A stretch of DNA of 29,348 bases from HLUCCA09 sp038757905 (GTDB lineage: Bacteria > Pseudomonadota > Alphaproteobacteria > Rhodobacterales > Rhodobacteraceae), in NCBI GenBank assembly GCA_038757905.1, contig JBCDGG010000057.1, forward strand, positions 1-29,348, written 5' to 3'. A program made the translations under genes and the position numbers. This document shows positions 22,319-29,110 of this stretch, one piece after another (position 1 is the stretch's first letter; each line of letters opens with the position of its first letter). The notes below the pieces were generated by a model. The model did no database searches, was not told the origin of the DNA, and saw only the letters and a program-made list of their open reading frames with translations.

Positions 22319-22762
22319 ATGCCCGATTTCATCATCCGTCCCCTTGCCGCCCGCGACGAACCGCAATGGCGTGTGCTCTGGACGGCCTATCTGCACTTCT
22401 ACGAAACCGATGTGGACGACGCAGTGAAGGCGGAGACGTTCCGCCGCAATCTCTCGCCCGACCACCCGGACCAGAACGCGCTCGTAGCCGCCACCGGCGA
22501 GACGCTGATCGGGCTGGTTCACTACATCTACCACAGCCACAACTGGCGGCTGGAGCCCGTGTGCTATCTGCAGGATCTCTTCACCGCGGCCGAAGCGCGC
22601 GGCCAGGGCGCGGGACGGGCGCTGATCGAGGCCGTCTATGCCGCCGCCGACGCCCATGGGGCGCCCTCGGTCTACTGGCTGACGCAGGACTTCAACGCCC
22701 CGGCCCGACACCTCTACGACCGGATCGCGACGCTGACCCCTTTCATCAAGTATCAGCGCTAA
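22319..22762 (+). CDS. GNAT-family N-acetyltransferase
   Basis: A 147-residue acyl-CoA-dependent acetyltransferase. The acetyl-CoA binding motif A is LFTAAEARGQGAGRALIEAVY (the Q/RGxGxG/A signature, about residues 87-107), preceded by the beta strand CYLQD and followed by VYWLTQDFNAPARHLYDR. The N-terminus IRPLAARDEPQWRVLW is typical. The substrate cannot be inferred. It lies 12 bases after the methyltransferase-like gene and is probably the last gene of the tpiA-permease transcript. Confidence 0.9.
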   Translation: MPDFIIRPLAARDEPQWRVLWTAYLHFYETDVDDAVKAETFRRNLSPDHPDQNALVAATGETLIGLVHYIYHSHNWRLEPVCYLQDLFTAAEARGQGAGRALIEAVYAAADAHGAPSVYWLTQDFNAPARHLYDRIATLTPFIKYQR

Positions 22763-22907
22763 GGCCTCACCGCAGATCTCGCCCCAGCCGGCGCCATGAT
22801 GGGCCGGGCCGCGTCCACCCGGCTCGCGCTAGCAGCCGGGGTCGGCCTCTTGTCGGCGGAGCGGGCATCGATGCGGCCCCCGGGGGCACCAGTTCACCCG
22901 CGACACG

Positions 22908-22936
22908 AAAAAGCCCCGGGCAAGGCGCCCGGGGCT
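22908..22936 (-). terminator. Rho-independent terminator of the iron-binding protein gene
   Basis: A perfect 10-bp stem, AGCCCCGGGC (22912-22921) with GCCCGGGGCT (22927-22936), encloses the loop AAGGC. On the minus strand it is followed by TTTTT. It lies about 32 bases after the stop of the minus-strand binding-protein gene. Confidence 0.88.
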
Positions 22937-22967
22937 CTCATGGTTCTTCGGCTCAGTGAGGGCGGGA

Positions 22968-23999
22968 TTACTCCCAGCCAGCCTCGTTCAGTACTTCGAC
23001 CGCCTCGTCGATGTGATCGGCGATAGCGCTGAGATCGACCGTGTCCGGACGGAAGATGCCCAGCGTGGCCACCGACGGGCTCAGCCCGACGCCCGGCACG
23101 GCCGGGTACTCGTCGTTACCGGCGGAGAAGTATTCCTGCGCCTGCTCGGAGGCGAGATACTCCAGGAACTTCACCGCGTTCTCGACGTTCGGGGCGTTCG
23201 CCGCCACACCGCCGCCGGAGATGTTCATGTGGGCGCCGATATCGTTCTGGTTCGGGAAGACCCAGCCGATGTTCTCGAGCTGCTCGGGCGAGATCTGATC
23301 GTCGCCTTTGCGCAGCGCGCGCGCGAAGTAGTAGGTGTTGGACATGGCGATGTCGCACTCGCCCGACGCGATGCCGCGCAGCTGGTCGGTGTCGCCGCCC
23401 TGGGGCGCACGCGCGAAGTTCGAGACGACGCCCGCAGCCCAGCCCTTGATCGGCTCAACGCCCAGATGGTCGATCAGCGCTGCCGTGATGTTCTGGGTGT
23501 AGACGTTCGAAGACGACCTGATGCAGATTTGGCCGGCATACTTGGGATCGGCCAGATCCTGGTACGTCATCGGCGGCTCGGTCACGTCCGTCTTGTCGTA
23601 GAACAGGATGCGCGAGCGCTGCGAGAAGCCGAACCACTGGTTGTCGGCGTCCTGCAGGTAGGCCGGGATGTGCGATTCAAGCACGGCGCTGTCGGTCGAC
23701 TGCAGCAGGCCAAGGTCCTTGGCGCGCGACAGGCGCACGGTGTCCACCGTCAGGAACACATCGGCCGGGGAGTTCGCACCCTCGGCTTCCATCCGCGCGA
23801 TCAGTTCGTCGGCATTGCCCTCGATCCGGTTGATCGTGATGCCGGTCATTTCCTCAAAGTCGGAATACAGACGTTCGTCGGTATCGTAGTGGCGCGACGA
23901 GTAGAGGTTCAGCTCGCCCTCGGCAAAGGCCGGCGCCGCCGGGATGGCGATGAGGGCCGCAAGGCTTGCAGCGGTGAGTTTCATCGTCGTTTTGGTCAT
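22968..23999 (-). CDS. Ferric iron ABC transporter substrate-binding protein (FbpA/FutA type)
   Basis: A 343-residue periplasmic iron-binding protein. The signal peptide ends near residue 27 (APAFAEGELNLYSSRHYDTDE). The mature start ELNLYSSRHY and the tandem tyrosines in SNTYYFARALRKGDD are characteristic of tyrosine-ligand ferric-binding proteins. The start ATG at 23999 has AGGGG about 7 bases upstream; an upstream in-frame ATG is rejected because the signal peptide starts properly here. It presumably serves the permease at 20013-21713, from which it is separated by two genes and faces in the opposite direction. The gene ends in its own terminator. No clear Fur, Irr or RirA box was identified upstream. 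Confidence 0.93.
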   Translation of the reverse strand: MTKTTMKLTAASLAALIAIPAAPAFAEGELNLYSSRHYDTDERLYSDFEEMTGITINRIEGNADELIARMEAEGANSPADVFLTVDTVRLSRAKDLGLLQSTDSAVLESHIPAYLQDADNQWFGFSQRSRILFYDKTDVTEPPMTYQDLADPKYAGQICIRSSSNVYTQNITAALIDHLGVEPIKGWAAGVVSNFARAPQGGDTDQLRGIASGECDIAMSNTYYFARALRKGDDQISPEQLENIGWVFPNQNDIGAHMNISGGGVAANAPNVENAVKFLEYLASEQAQEYFSAGNDEYPAVPGVGLSPSVATLGIFRPDTVDLSAIADHIDEAVEVLNEAGWE

Positions 24000-24193
24000 A
24001 AGAAGCCCCTGTTGGCTGGATATTTTGACGCACGCAGTCACCTACCTGAGCGGCGACCGACGTCAAGCACTTTCCGACAGAATCACTCGGGTTTATCGCT
24101 ACCAAGAAATGCTGCCTGCAGGCCGCCGCGGCGGAGCGCGCCGGACGTTGCACCCCCCTTGTCAACCGGTCGGACGGCAGGCAGGGACGGCCC

Positions 24194-25381
24194 ATGCAAC
24201 GCGTCTCTCAATCGCCCACCGATCTCGAATTCGTCCAGGATCCCTACCCGTTCTACGCCCGTCTCCGGGCGGCCGGCGATCTGGTCTGGTGGGAGGAATA
24301 CGGCATGCACGCGGCCACGACGCACCGCGCCGTCAACGCGCTGCTGCGCGACCGGCGCTTTGGCCGGGAGCCGCCGGACACTGTGCCGAAGCCCGAAATC
24401 CCGGCGCACCTCGCCCCGTTCTACGCCGTCGAGGCCCATTCGATGCTGGAGGCGGAGCCGCCTCGCCACACGCGCCTGCGCGGCCTCGTACTGCGCGCCT
24501 TCACGACGGGCCGCGTCTCTGCGCTGACCCCGGCCATCGACGGGCTCATCGCGGAGCTGATCGCCAGCTTCCCGGCCGGCCCTTTCGATCTGCTCGACGC
24601 CTTCGCGCGCCCGCTTCCTGTGACGGTCATCGCCCGGCTGATCGGCGTGCCCGACGACCGCGCGACCGATCTCTTGGAGTGGTCGAACGCCATGGTGAAG
24701 ATGTACCAGCCGGGCCGCACGAGGCAGGACGAGGCCGATGCGGTCGCCGCCACGCAGAGCTTCACCGCCTACCTGCACTCGGTCGTCGCCAAGCGCCGCG
24801 CTGCCCCCGGGGGCGATCTCCTCTCCCATCTCATCGCCGTAGAAGAGGATGCCGACGACCGGCTGAGCGTCGACGAGCTGATTTCCACGGTGATCCTTCT
24901 GTTGAACGCCGGGCACGAAGCCACCGTCCACACCCTCGGCAATGCCGTGAAGGCCCTACTGGAGACCGGAACGGAACACGTCCTGCGGGACCCCGCCCAG
25001 ATCGATACCGCCGTCGAAGAGGTCTTGCGCTACGATCCGCCGCTGCACGTGTTCACGCGGATCGCCCGGCAGGAGGTCGAGCTGTTCGGCCATCGGTTTG
25101 TCCCGGGGGAGGAGGTCGCCTGCCTGCTGGCCTCCGCCAACCGCGACCCCGAGGCGATCCCCGATCCGGACAGGTTCGATCCGACGCGCGCCGCCAAACC
25201 GCATACGAGCTTCGGCGCCGGGATTCACTTCTGCCTCGGCGCGCCCTTGGCGCGGCTCGAAATCGCGCGCGCCCTGCCCGCTCTGTTCGCGGCCCGGCCC
25301 GCGCTGCGCCTCGACGCGCCACCCCGCTACGCCGATATCTACCACTTCCACGGGCTCGAGCGTCTGATGGTCACCGGCTAG
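24194..25381 (+). CDS. Cytochrome P450 (bacterial class I type)
   Basis: A 395-residue soluble monooxygenase. The heme ligand is C347 in FGAGIHFCLGAPLARLE, the oxygen-activation motif on helix I is LNAGHEATVHTLGN (239-244: AGHEAT, with His where many P450s have Gly or Asp), and the ExxR pair is E276-R279 (EEVLRYDPP). The size and lack of a membrane anchor indicate the class that receives electrons from a ferredoxin and a ferredoxin reductase. No ferredoxin gene is adjacent, but a ferredoxin-NADP reductase gene lies 1.3 kb away. The substrate is unknown. It is divergent from the iron-binding protein gene. Confidence 0.94.
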   Translation: MQRVSQSPTDLEFVQDPYPFYARLRAAGDLVWWEEYGMHAATTHRAVNALLRDRRFGREPPDTVPKPEIPAHLAPFYAVEAHSMLEAEPPRHTRLRGLVLRAFTTGRVSALTPAIDGLIAELIASFPAGPFDLLDAFARPLPVTVIARLIGVPDDRATDLLEWSNAMVKMYQPGRTRQDEADAVAATQSFTAYLHSVVAKRRAAPGGDLLSHLIAVEEDADDRLSVDELISTVILLLNAGHEATVHTLGNAVKALLETGTEHVLRDPAQIDTAVEEVLRYDPPLHVFTRIARQEVELFGHRFVPGEEVACLLASANRDPEAIPDPDRFDPTRAAKPHTSFGAGIHFCLGAPLARLEIARALPALFAARPALRLDAPPRYADIYHFHGLERLMVTG

Positions 25382-25631
25382 GCCCGGACAGCCGCCGGAT
25401 CGGACTTGCGCGACTCTCAATCGGCAAGATCCGGGAGCGGGGCGGACAGCAGGAACCTGGGTTTGGTCCGGCCCCTAGGTGCGGATCGGCCTGCCCACAG
25501 GCCTCACCGGATCGGTTTCACAGTGGAAGGAGGGCCGCAGCCCCGCCGCTCCCTGCGCCCGGGCGGGCCCAATGGCCGTAGGCCGTGATCTCTGCCAACC
25601 AAGCCTGCTGGGTCTGTCCCGCGCGCAAATG

Positions 25632-26102
25632 TCAACCGTCCAGAACCGGCAGATTGGGCGTCGCCTTGATCTCTTCCATCGACAAGAGCGCGGTGACGTT
25701 GTGGATCTTCACCTCGCCGATCAGCGCCTGATAGAAGCGGTCGTAGGCGCGGGCGTTGGGGACGCGCACCTTCAGAATATAGTCGATATCCCCGGCCAAC
25801 CGGTGGGCTTCCAGAACCTCTGGCCGGGCCCTCAGCGCCTCCAGAAACCGCGTCTGCCATTCTGCCTCGTGCTCGGAGGTGCGGATCAGCACGAAGAAGC
25901 ACGCCTCCAGCCCGAGCGCATCGGCATCCAGCAAAACCGTGTTCTGCAGAATGACCCCGGCTTCGCGCAATTTGCGCACCCGGTTCCACACCGGCGTCTT
26001 CGAAGAACCTACCGCCTTGGCGATCTCATCAAGGGATTGCGCCGAATCGCGCTGCAACTCGGCAAGGATCTTCCGATCGAGCGTGTCGAGCCTGATCCGC
26101 AT
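25632..26102 (-). CDS. Lrp/AsnC-family transcriptional regulator
   Basis: A 156-residue regulator: an N-terminal helix-turn-helix (about residues 5-55: DRKILAELQRDSAQSLDEIA, then VGSSKTPVWNRVRKLREAGVI) and a C-terminal RAM-type ligand-binding domain (about 65-150, with the GDIDYILKVRV core). The start ATG at 26102 is preceded by GGAGG with an 8-base gap; a longer upstream frame is rejected. It is divergent from the DUF2849-like gene at 26263. In related bacteria, as I recall it, an Lrp-family gene commonly sits divergent to the sulfate-assimilation operon that contains DUF2849, which suggests it controls that locus, perhaps sensing an amino acid. Confidence 0.93.
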   Translation of the reverse strand: MRIRLDTLDRKILAELQRDSAQSLDEIAKAVGSSKTPVWNRVRKLREAGVILQNTVLLDADALGLEACFFVLIRTSEHEAEWQTRFLEALRARPEVLEAHRLAGDIDYILKVRVPNARAYDRFYQALIGEVKIHNVTALLSMEEIKATPNLPVLDG

Positions 26103-26262
26103 TCCCGCCGCCTCCGCGTAACGCACCACAAATTCATGTCTTTCTGCGCTCAGAAGAACATACGTTTCTATTTCTCCATAAGCCTAGCGAGGTGCAAGAC
26201 ATTTGTTCTACGATGTGGGGGCGAGAGAATCGTCGGGGGAACGACCAGGGAGGGTCACCCAC

Positions 26263-26517
26263 ATGCCATATACCTTTCAGCCAAGCGTCATCATGGCCCG
26301 TCGCCACCGCACACAGACTGTATTTCTTACCGAAGCCGATTGTTGGACCCAGGTGATCTCCGAGGCCGAGTTGATCGATGACGAAGCACACGGGGACATC
26401 CGCCTTTTGGATGCCGAGATCAGCGGAACGGACCTGTCCGATATCCGCCTCGCGCCCGTTGTCGAGGGGGCCGGCACGCCGGTCAAACTCGCCGACAGCG
26501 CCCTGTCTTTGGCCTGA
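26263..26517 (+). CDS. DUF2849-like small protein
   Basis: An 84-residue protein: VFLTEADCWTQVISEAELIDDEAHGDIRLLDAEI resembles from memory DUF2849, a small protein encoded in alphaproteobacterial sulfate-assimilation operons. The C-terminal part seems shorter than in relatives I recall, which could be a truncation. GGGAGG lies about 9 bases before the ATG. It is divergent from the Lrp-type gene and followed by a strong hairpin, so it appears to be transcribed alone. None of the genes normally next to it (siroheme synthase, sulfite reductase, PAPS/APS reductase, DUF934) is present before the ferredoxin-NADP reductase gene. The function is unknown. Confidence 0.58.
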   Translation: MPYTFQPSVIMARRHRTQTVFLTEADCWTQVISEAELIDDEAHGDIRLLDAEISGTDLSDIRLAPVVEGAGTPVKLADSALSLA

Positions 26518-26540
26518 CGCACGCCACCCTACCATCGGTT

Positions 26541-26568
26541 CAAGCGCCGCGCGGCGATGCGGCGCTTG
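26541..26568 (+). terminator. Strong hairpin after the DUF2849-like gene
   Basis: A perfect 10-bp stem, CAAGCGCCGC (26541-26550) with GCGGCGCTTG (26559-26568), encloses the loop GCGGCGAT, 24 bases after the stop. It is followed by ACCTTTCCC rather than a continuous T run, so it is a probable but not classical terminator. Confidence 0.5.
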
Positions 26569-26597
26569 ACCTTTCCCATCCGCATCAGCATCTCATT

Positions 26598-26637
26598 GTG
26601 TCAACCGACCGTGTCAATCTGTGCTGACACAGATCAA
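26598..26637. promoter_or_regulatory. Compound operator region before ferredoxin-NADP reductase
   Basis: Three overlapping elements are visible. TGTCA-N8-TGACA occupies 26612-26629, the same pattern as the palindrome before the TonB receptor. ATCTGTG-CTGA-CACAGAT (26617-26634) is a perfect 7-bp inverted repeat. CTGACACAGATCAA (26624-26637) matches the FNR/FixK consensus TTGA-N6-TCAA at seven of eight fixed positions. In addition GTGTCAA occurs twice, 13 bases apart (26598 and 26611). The gene starts about 75 bases downstream. The elements are plain in the sequence; the binding proteins are inferred. Confidence 0.5.
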
Positions 26638-26710
26638 GGCCCTGCAGCGACGCGCGCGCTAGCCAGTCGGGCGGGCAAAGGGCCCCGGGCGGAGGGAGAC
26701 GAGAGACGAG

Positions 26711-27544
26711 ATGCCAGAAGACCATACCTCAGCGGCCGTCGCGCCTGCGCGCCACGGTCTCCCCGAAGAAACCGTCACCCATGTCCAGCACTGGACGGAC
26801 AGGTTGTTCTCCTTCCGGACGACGCGCCCGCGGTCGCTGCGGTTCCGCTCCGGCGAGTTCGTGATGATCGGCCTCGTCGGCGATCCCGATCCGAAGACGG
26901 GCAAGGCCCGCCCGATCCTGCGCGCCTATTCCATCGCCAGCCCGGCCTGGGATGAAGAGCTGGAGTTCTACTCGATCAAGGTGCAGGACGGCCCGCTGAC
27001 CTCGCGCCTGCAGCACATCCAGCCGGGCGACCGGATCATCCTGAAACCGAAGCCCGTGGGCACGTTGGTCCACGATGCGCTGCTGCCCGGCAAACGGCTG
27101 TGGTTCTTCGCCACCGGCACCGGCATCGCGCCCTTCGCCAGCCTCGTGCGCGAGCCGCAAACCTACGAGGATTACGAGCGGATCATCCTCACCCATACCT
27201 GCCGCGACGTGGCGGAGCTGGAGTACGGCCGGCGGCTGATCGACAGCCTCAAGGACGACCCGCTGATCGGCGAGCTGGTGGGCGACAAGCTCGTCTACTA
27301 CCCGACCACGACGCGGGAAGAGAGCCCGCGCATGGGCCGTATCACCACGCTGCTCGAAGACGGCACCGTCTTTGCCGATCTCGGCATCGAAGGCGGGCTA
27401 TCGCCCGACACCGATCGCGCCATGGTCTGCGGCTCGCTGCCCTTCAATCTCGATATGAAGGAGATTCTGGAGCGGCACGGCCTGCGGGAAGGCGCAAACT
27501 CCGACCCCGCCGAATACGTCGTGGAAAAGGCCTTCGTCGGCTGA
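26711..27544 (+). CDS. fpr: Ferredoxin-NADP reductase
   Basis: A 277-residue flavoprotein that transfers electrons between NADPH and ferredoxin or flavodoxin. The FAD-binding motif RAYSIAS (about residues 76-82), the pyrophosphate-binding ATGTGIAPFASLVR (about 134-147), MVCGSLPFNLDM and the C-terminal VEKAFVG are all characteristic of bacterial FprA-type enzymes. In related bacteria it commonly ends the sulfate-assimilation operon, supplying reductant to sulfite reductase; here it has its own control region and no cys genes precede it. It could also serve the P450 at 24194-25381 or oxidative-stress responses. Confidence 0.95.
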   Translation: MPEDHTSAAVAPARHGLPEETVTHVQHWTDRLFSFRTTRPRSLRFRSGEFVMIGLVGDPDPKTGKARPILRAYSIASPAWDEELEFYSIKVQDGPLTSRLQHIQPGDRIILKPKPVGTLVHDALLPGKRLWFFATGTGIAPFASLVREPQTYEDYERIILTHTCRDVAELEYGRRLIDSLKDDPLIGELVGDKLVYYPTTTREESPRMGRITTLLEDGTVFADLGIEGGLSPDTDRAMVCGSLPFNLDMKEILERHGLREGANSDPAEYVVEKAFVG

Positions 27545-27712
27545 CGCGCGGCGGGTGTCCGCGGCGTCCGTTGCAAAGCGTGCAAGTGAACTCGCGCCGC
27601 CAGGCGCCGCTGAGGGATGCCGGGGTGGGCGGGCCGCAGTGGGCCATCCGGTCCACGAGGTCCGACCCGGCCCGCTCCGACCCCGGCCGGCCTCGCGCGG
27701 CCCAGCCCGGTC

Positions 27713-27856
27713 TTAATCCGTCGGTGTGATCGCGGGCGCGTCCTGCGGGGCGGCCGCCTCGGGCGGCGGGTCTTCGGCACCCGGCGTTCCAAGGAAAAGA
27801 TACGCACCGACCGCAACGGCGATAACGGCGATACTCAAGGCTGTAATCCAGTTCAT
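27713..27856 (-). CDS. Small single-helix membrane protein (47 residues)
   Basis: The product has a membrane helix at residues 3-22 (WITALSIAVIAVAVGAYLFL) followed by a Pro/Ala/Glu/Asp-rich tail, ending TPTD. AGGAGG lies about 8 bases before the ATG at 27856, a strong ribosome binding site. The gene is divergent from infC. It resembles the many small inner-membrane proteins of unknown function; no family is recognised. It is supported mainly by the ribosome binding site and the coherent helix. Confidence 0.62.
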   Translation of the reverse strand: MNWITALSIAVIAVAVGAYLFLGTPGAEDPPPEAAAPQDAPAITPTD

Positions 27857-27974
27857 GGGCTGTCCTCCTGATTGCGCCACCCCTTACCTGCCAAACTCAT
27901 ACGGGCCGCGAAACGGCTAATGCCGCCGGGCGCATGGCATACGCCAAAGACCGCGCGAACCCGCCCATCCCGCC

Positions 27975-28003
27975 TTGAAGCGTCGGCGGAAAATCGTTAG
28001 TTT
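27975..28003 (+). promoter_or_regulatory. Promoter of infC
   Basis: TTGAAG (27975-27980) and TAGTTT (27998-28003) are spaced exactly 17 bases apart, about 39 bases before the ATA start. They lie in an AT-richer patch in otherwise GC-rich DNA. Confidence 0.55.
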
Positions 28004-28041
28004 GGACGCCTCATTCCGATAACGATCGAAGGAATACAGAC

Positions 28042-28584
28042 ATAGCCCGCAGACCACACAACGCGCCGCCCCAGCGCGATACCGGCCCCCGCGTGAACGG
28101 ACGCATCCGGGCCAACGAGATCCGCCTGATCGGCCCGGAAGGCCAGAACGTTGGGGTCGTGAAGCCCGAGCGCGCGCTCGAGCTTGCAGAACAGGTGGGG
28201 CTCGACCTGGTCGAAATCTCTCCCAATGCCGATCCCCCGGTCTGCAAGATCATGGATTTCGGCAAGTACAAGTACGAGACGCAGAAGCGCGAGGCGGAGG
28301 CCAAGAAAAAGCAGAAGACGATCGAGGTGAAGGAGGTGAAGTTCCGCCCCAACACCGACACCCACGACTACGACGTCAAAATGCGCAACGTGACCCGGTT
28401 CCTCGAAAACGGGGACAAGGTGAAGGTGACGCTCCGCTTTCGCGGCCGCGAAATGGCGCACCAGAATCTTGGCCGCGAGCTCCTGGAACGCGTGGCGGAC
28501 GACATCAAGGAGCTCGGCAAGGTCGAGAACATGCCCAAGATGGAAGGCCGTCAGATGGTCATGATGATCGGCCCCGTCAAATAA
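28042..28584 (+). CDS. infC: Translation initiation factor IF-3
   Basis: A 180-residue factor that binds the 30S subunit, prevents premature joining of 50S and rejects non-canonical start codons. The N-domain (RVNGRIRANEIRLIGPEG, then DLVEISPNADPPVCKIMDFGKYKY), the Lys-rich linker and the C-domain (KVTLRFRGREMAHQ, then MIGPVK at the end) are complete. The chosen start is ATA at 28042, with AAGGA about 7 bases upstream: the N-terminus it gives (ARRPHNAPPQRDTGPRVN) matches alphaproteobacterial IF-3 as I recall it, whereas GTG at 28093 would remove it. Rare start codons on infC are known from E. coli (AUU), where IF-3 represses its own synthesis. rpmI and rplT do not follow. Confidence 0.94.
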   Translation: MARRPHNAPPQRDTGPRVNGRIRANEIRLIGPEGQNVGVVKPERALELAEQVGLDLVEISPNADPPVCKIMDFGKYKYETQKREAEAKKKQKTIEVKEVKFRPNTDTHDYDVKMRNVTRFLENGDKVKVTLRFRGREMAHQNLGRELLERVADDIKELGKVENMPKMEGRQMVMMIGPVK

Positions 28585-29040
28585 CCCCAGCCCGCCGCCA
28601 GGGCCAGTCTTCAGCGCACCTCTCGGCGATCGCCACCCGCGATCGCCTACCCCTCAAGGCGTTTCACGCAACGCAGCGGAAGGTCGTCGGAGGGTCGTGA
28701 CGGGCGGCCCCGCCAAATAACCCAGCCCGCCGCCAGGACCAATCTTCAGCGCACCTCTCGGCGATCGCCACCCGCGCTCACCTGCGGTCAAGGCGTTCCA
28801 AGCATCGCCTGGAAAGGCCGTCAGAGGGTCATGCGGGGCGTCCCGGGCAAGTCACCAAAGCTCACCGCCACGACTATTCTTCAACGAGCCTCTCCGCAAC
28901 GAAAGTCGAGGCCCGCCCCCGACGAGGTACGCCTGCGACGCCGCAGGCACCCCGACCGGCGCGCACGTGAAACGGTCGGGACGCAACCCAATCGAAGGGT
29001 CGTGACATCCGCCGCCTTGGAATGACTTGTGTCGCAACAC
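28542..29040. repeat. Degenerate tandem copies of the infC 3' end and downstream DNA
   Basis: A unit of about 135 bases beginning inside the last codons of infC is repeated. Copy 1 is 28542-28677, copy 2 28678-28810 and copy 3 starts at 28811; a partial fourth lies near 28984-29040. Copies 1 and 2 differ at only two positions over about 53 bases around GCACCTCTCGGCGATCGCC. Copy 3 retains GGAAAGGCCGTCAGAGGGTC, corresponding to the codons for EGRQMV in infC. Copies 2 and 3 are interrupted by stops and indels, so they are non-coding. Confidence 0.85.
28625..28647 (+). terminator. Stem-loop downstream of infC
   Basis: GGCGATCGC (28625-28633) pairs perfectly with GCGATCGCC (28639-28647) around the loop CACCC, 40 bases after the infC stop. 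There is no T run, so termination is possible but unproven. In the second tandem copy the right arm is mutated (GCGCTCACC), so the hairpin is lost there. Confidence 0.4.
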
Positions 29041-29088
29041 CTCTGAAGCCCTTCCAGTCAACGGCGCACGGGCGGTCCCGGTCCGGAC

Positions 29089-29104
29089 GGGCTCGCGCGA
29101 GCCC
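29089..29104 (-). terminator. Palindrome just after the right-edge gene
   Basis: GGGCTCGC and GCGAGCCC form a perfect 16-base palindrome 6 bases after the stop of the minus-strand gene at 29111. No T run follows in either direction, so it is at most a weak terminator or an mRNA-protecting hairpin. Confidence 0.3.
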
Positions 29105-29110
29105 TCAGGA

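Larger units (their letters stand above)
28585..29110. other. Gene-free 526-base stretch downstream of infC
   Basis: No convincing gene lies here on either strand. It holds the decayed tandem copies of the infC tail and several palindromes, including a 9-bp stem-loop at 28625-28647 and the palindrome GGGCTCGCGCGAGCCC at 29089-29104. It separates plus-strand infC from the minus-strand gene at the right edge. Confidence 0.6.

Noticed and set aside
24023..24066. Inverted TTGACG...CGTCAA pair between the iron-binding protein and P450 genes, as an iron-responsive operator
   Set aside because: The arms are about 30 bases apart and match no Fur, Irr or RirA consensus. One arm may be a weak -35 element, but no -10 partner was convincing.
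22956..24527. A 523-codon plus-strand frame over the iron-binding protein gene and the start of the P450 gene
   Set aside because: The opposite strand encodes a full binding protein with signal peptide and terminator, and the P450 gene is read in a different frame.
25382..25631. Terminator between the convergent P450 and Lrp genes
   Set aside because: A short stem GGCCTG-CCCA-CAGGCC (25488-25503) exists, but it has only six pairs and no T run in either direction.
26155..26209. AGAACA and TGTTCT inverted pair in the Lrp-DUF2849 divergent region as an Lrp operator
   Set aside because: The arms are almost 50 bases apart and short. The AT-rich stretch suits a promoter or Lrp site, but no specific motif could be defended.
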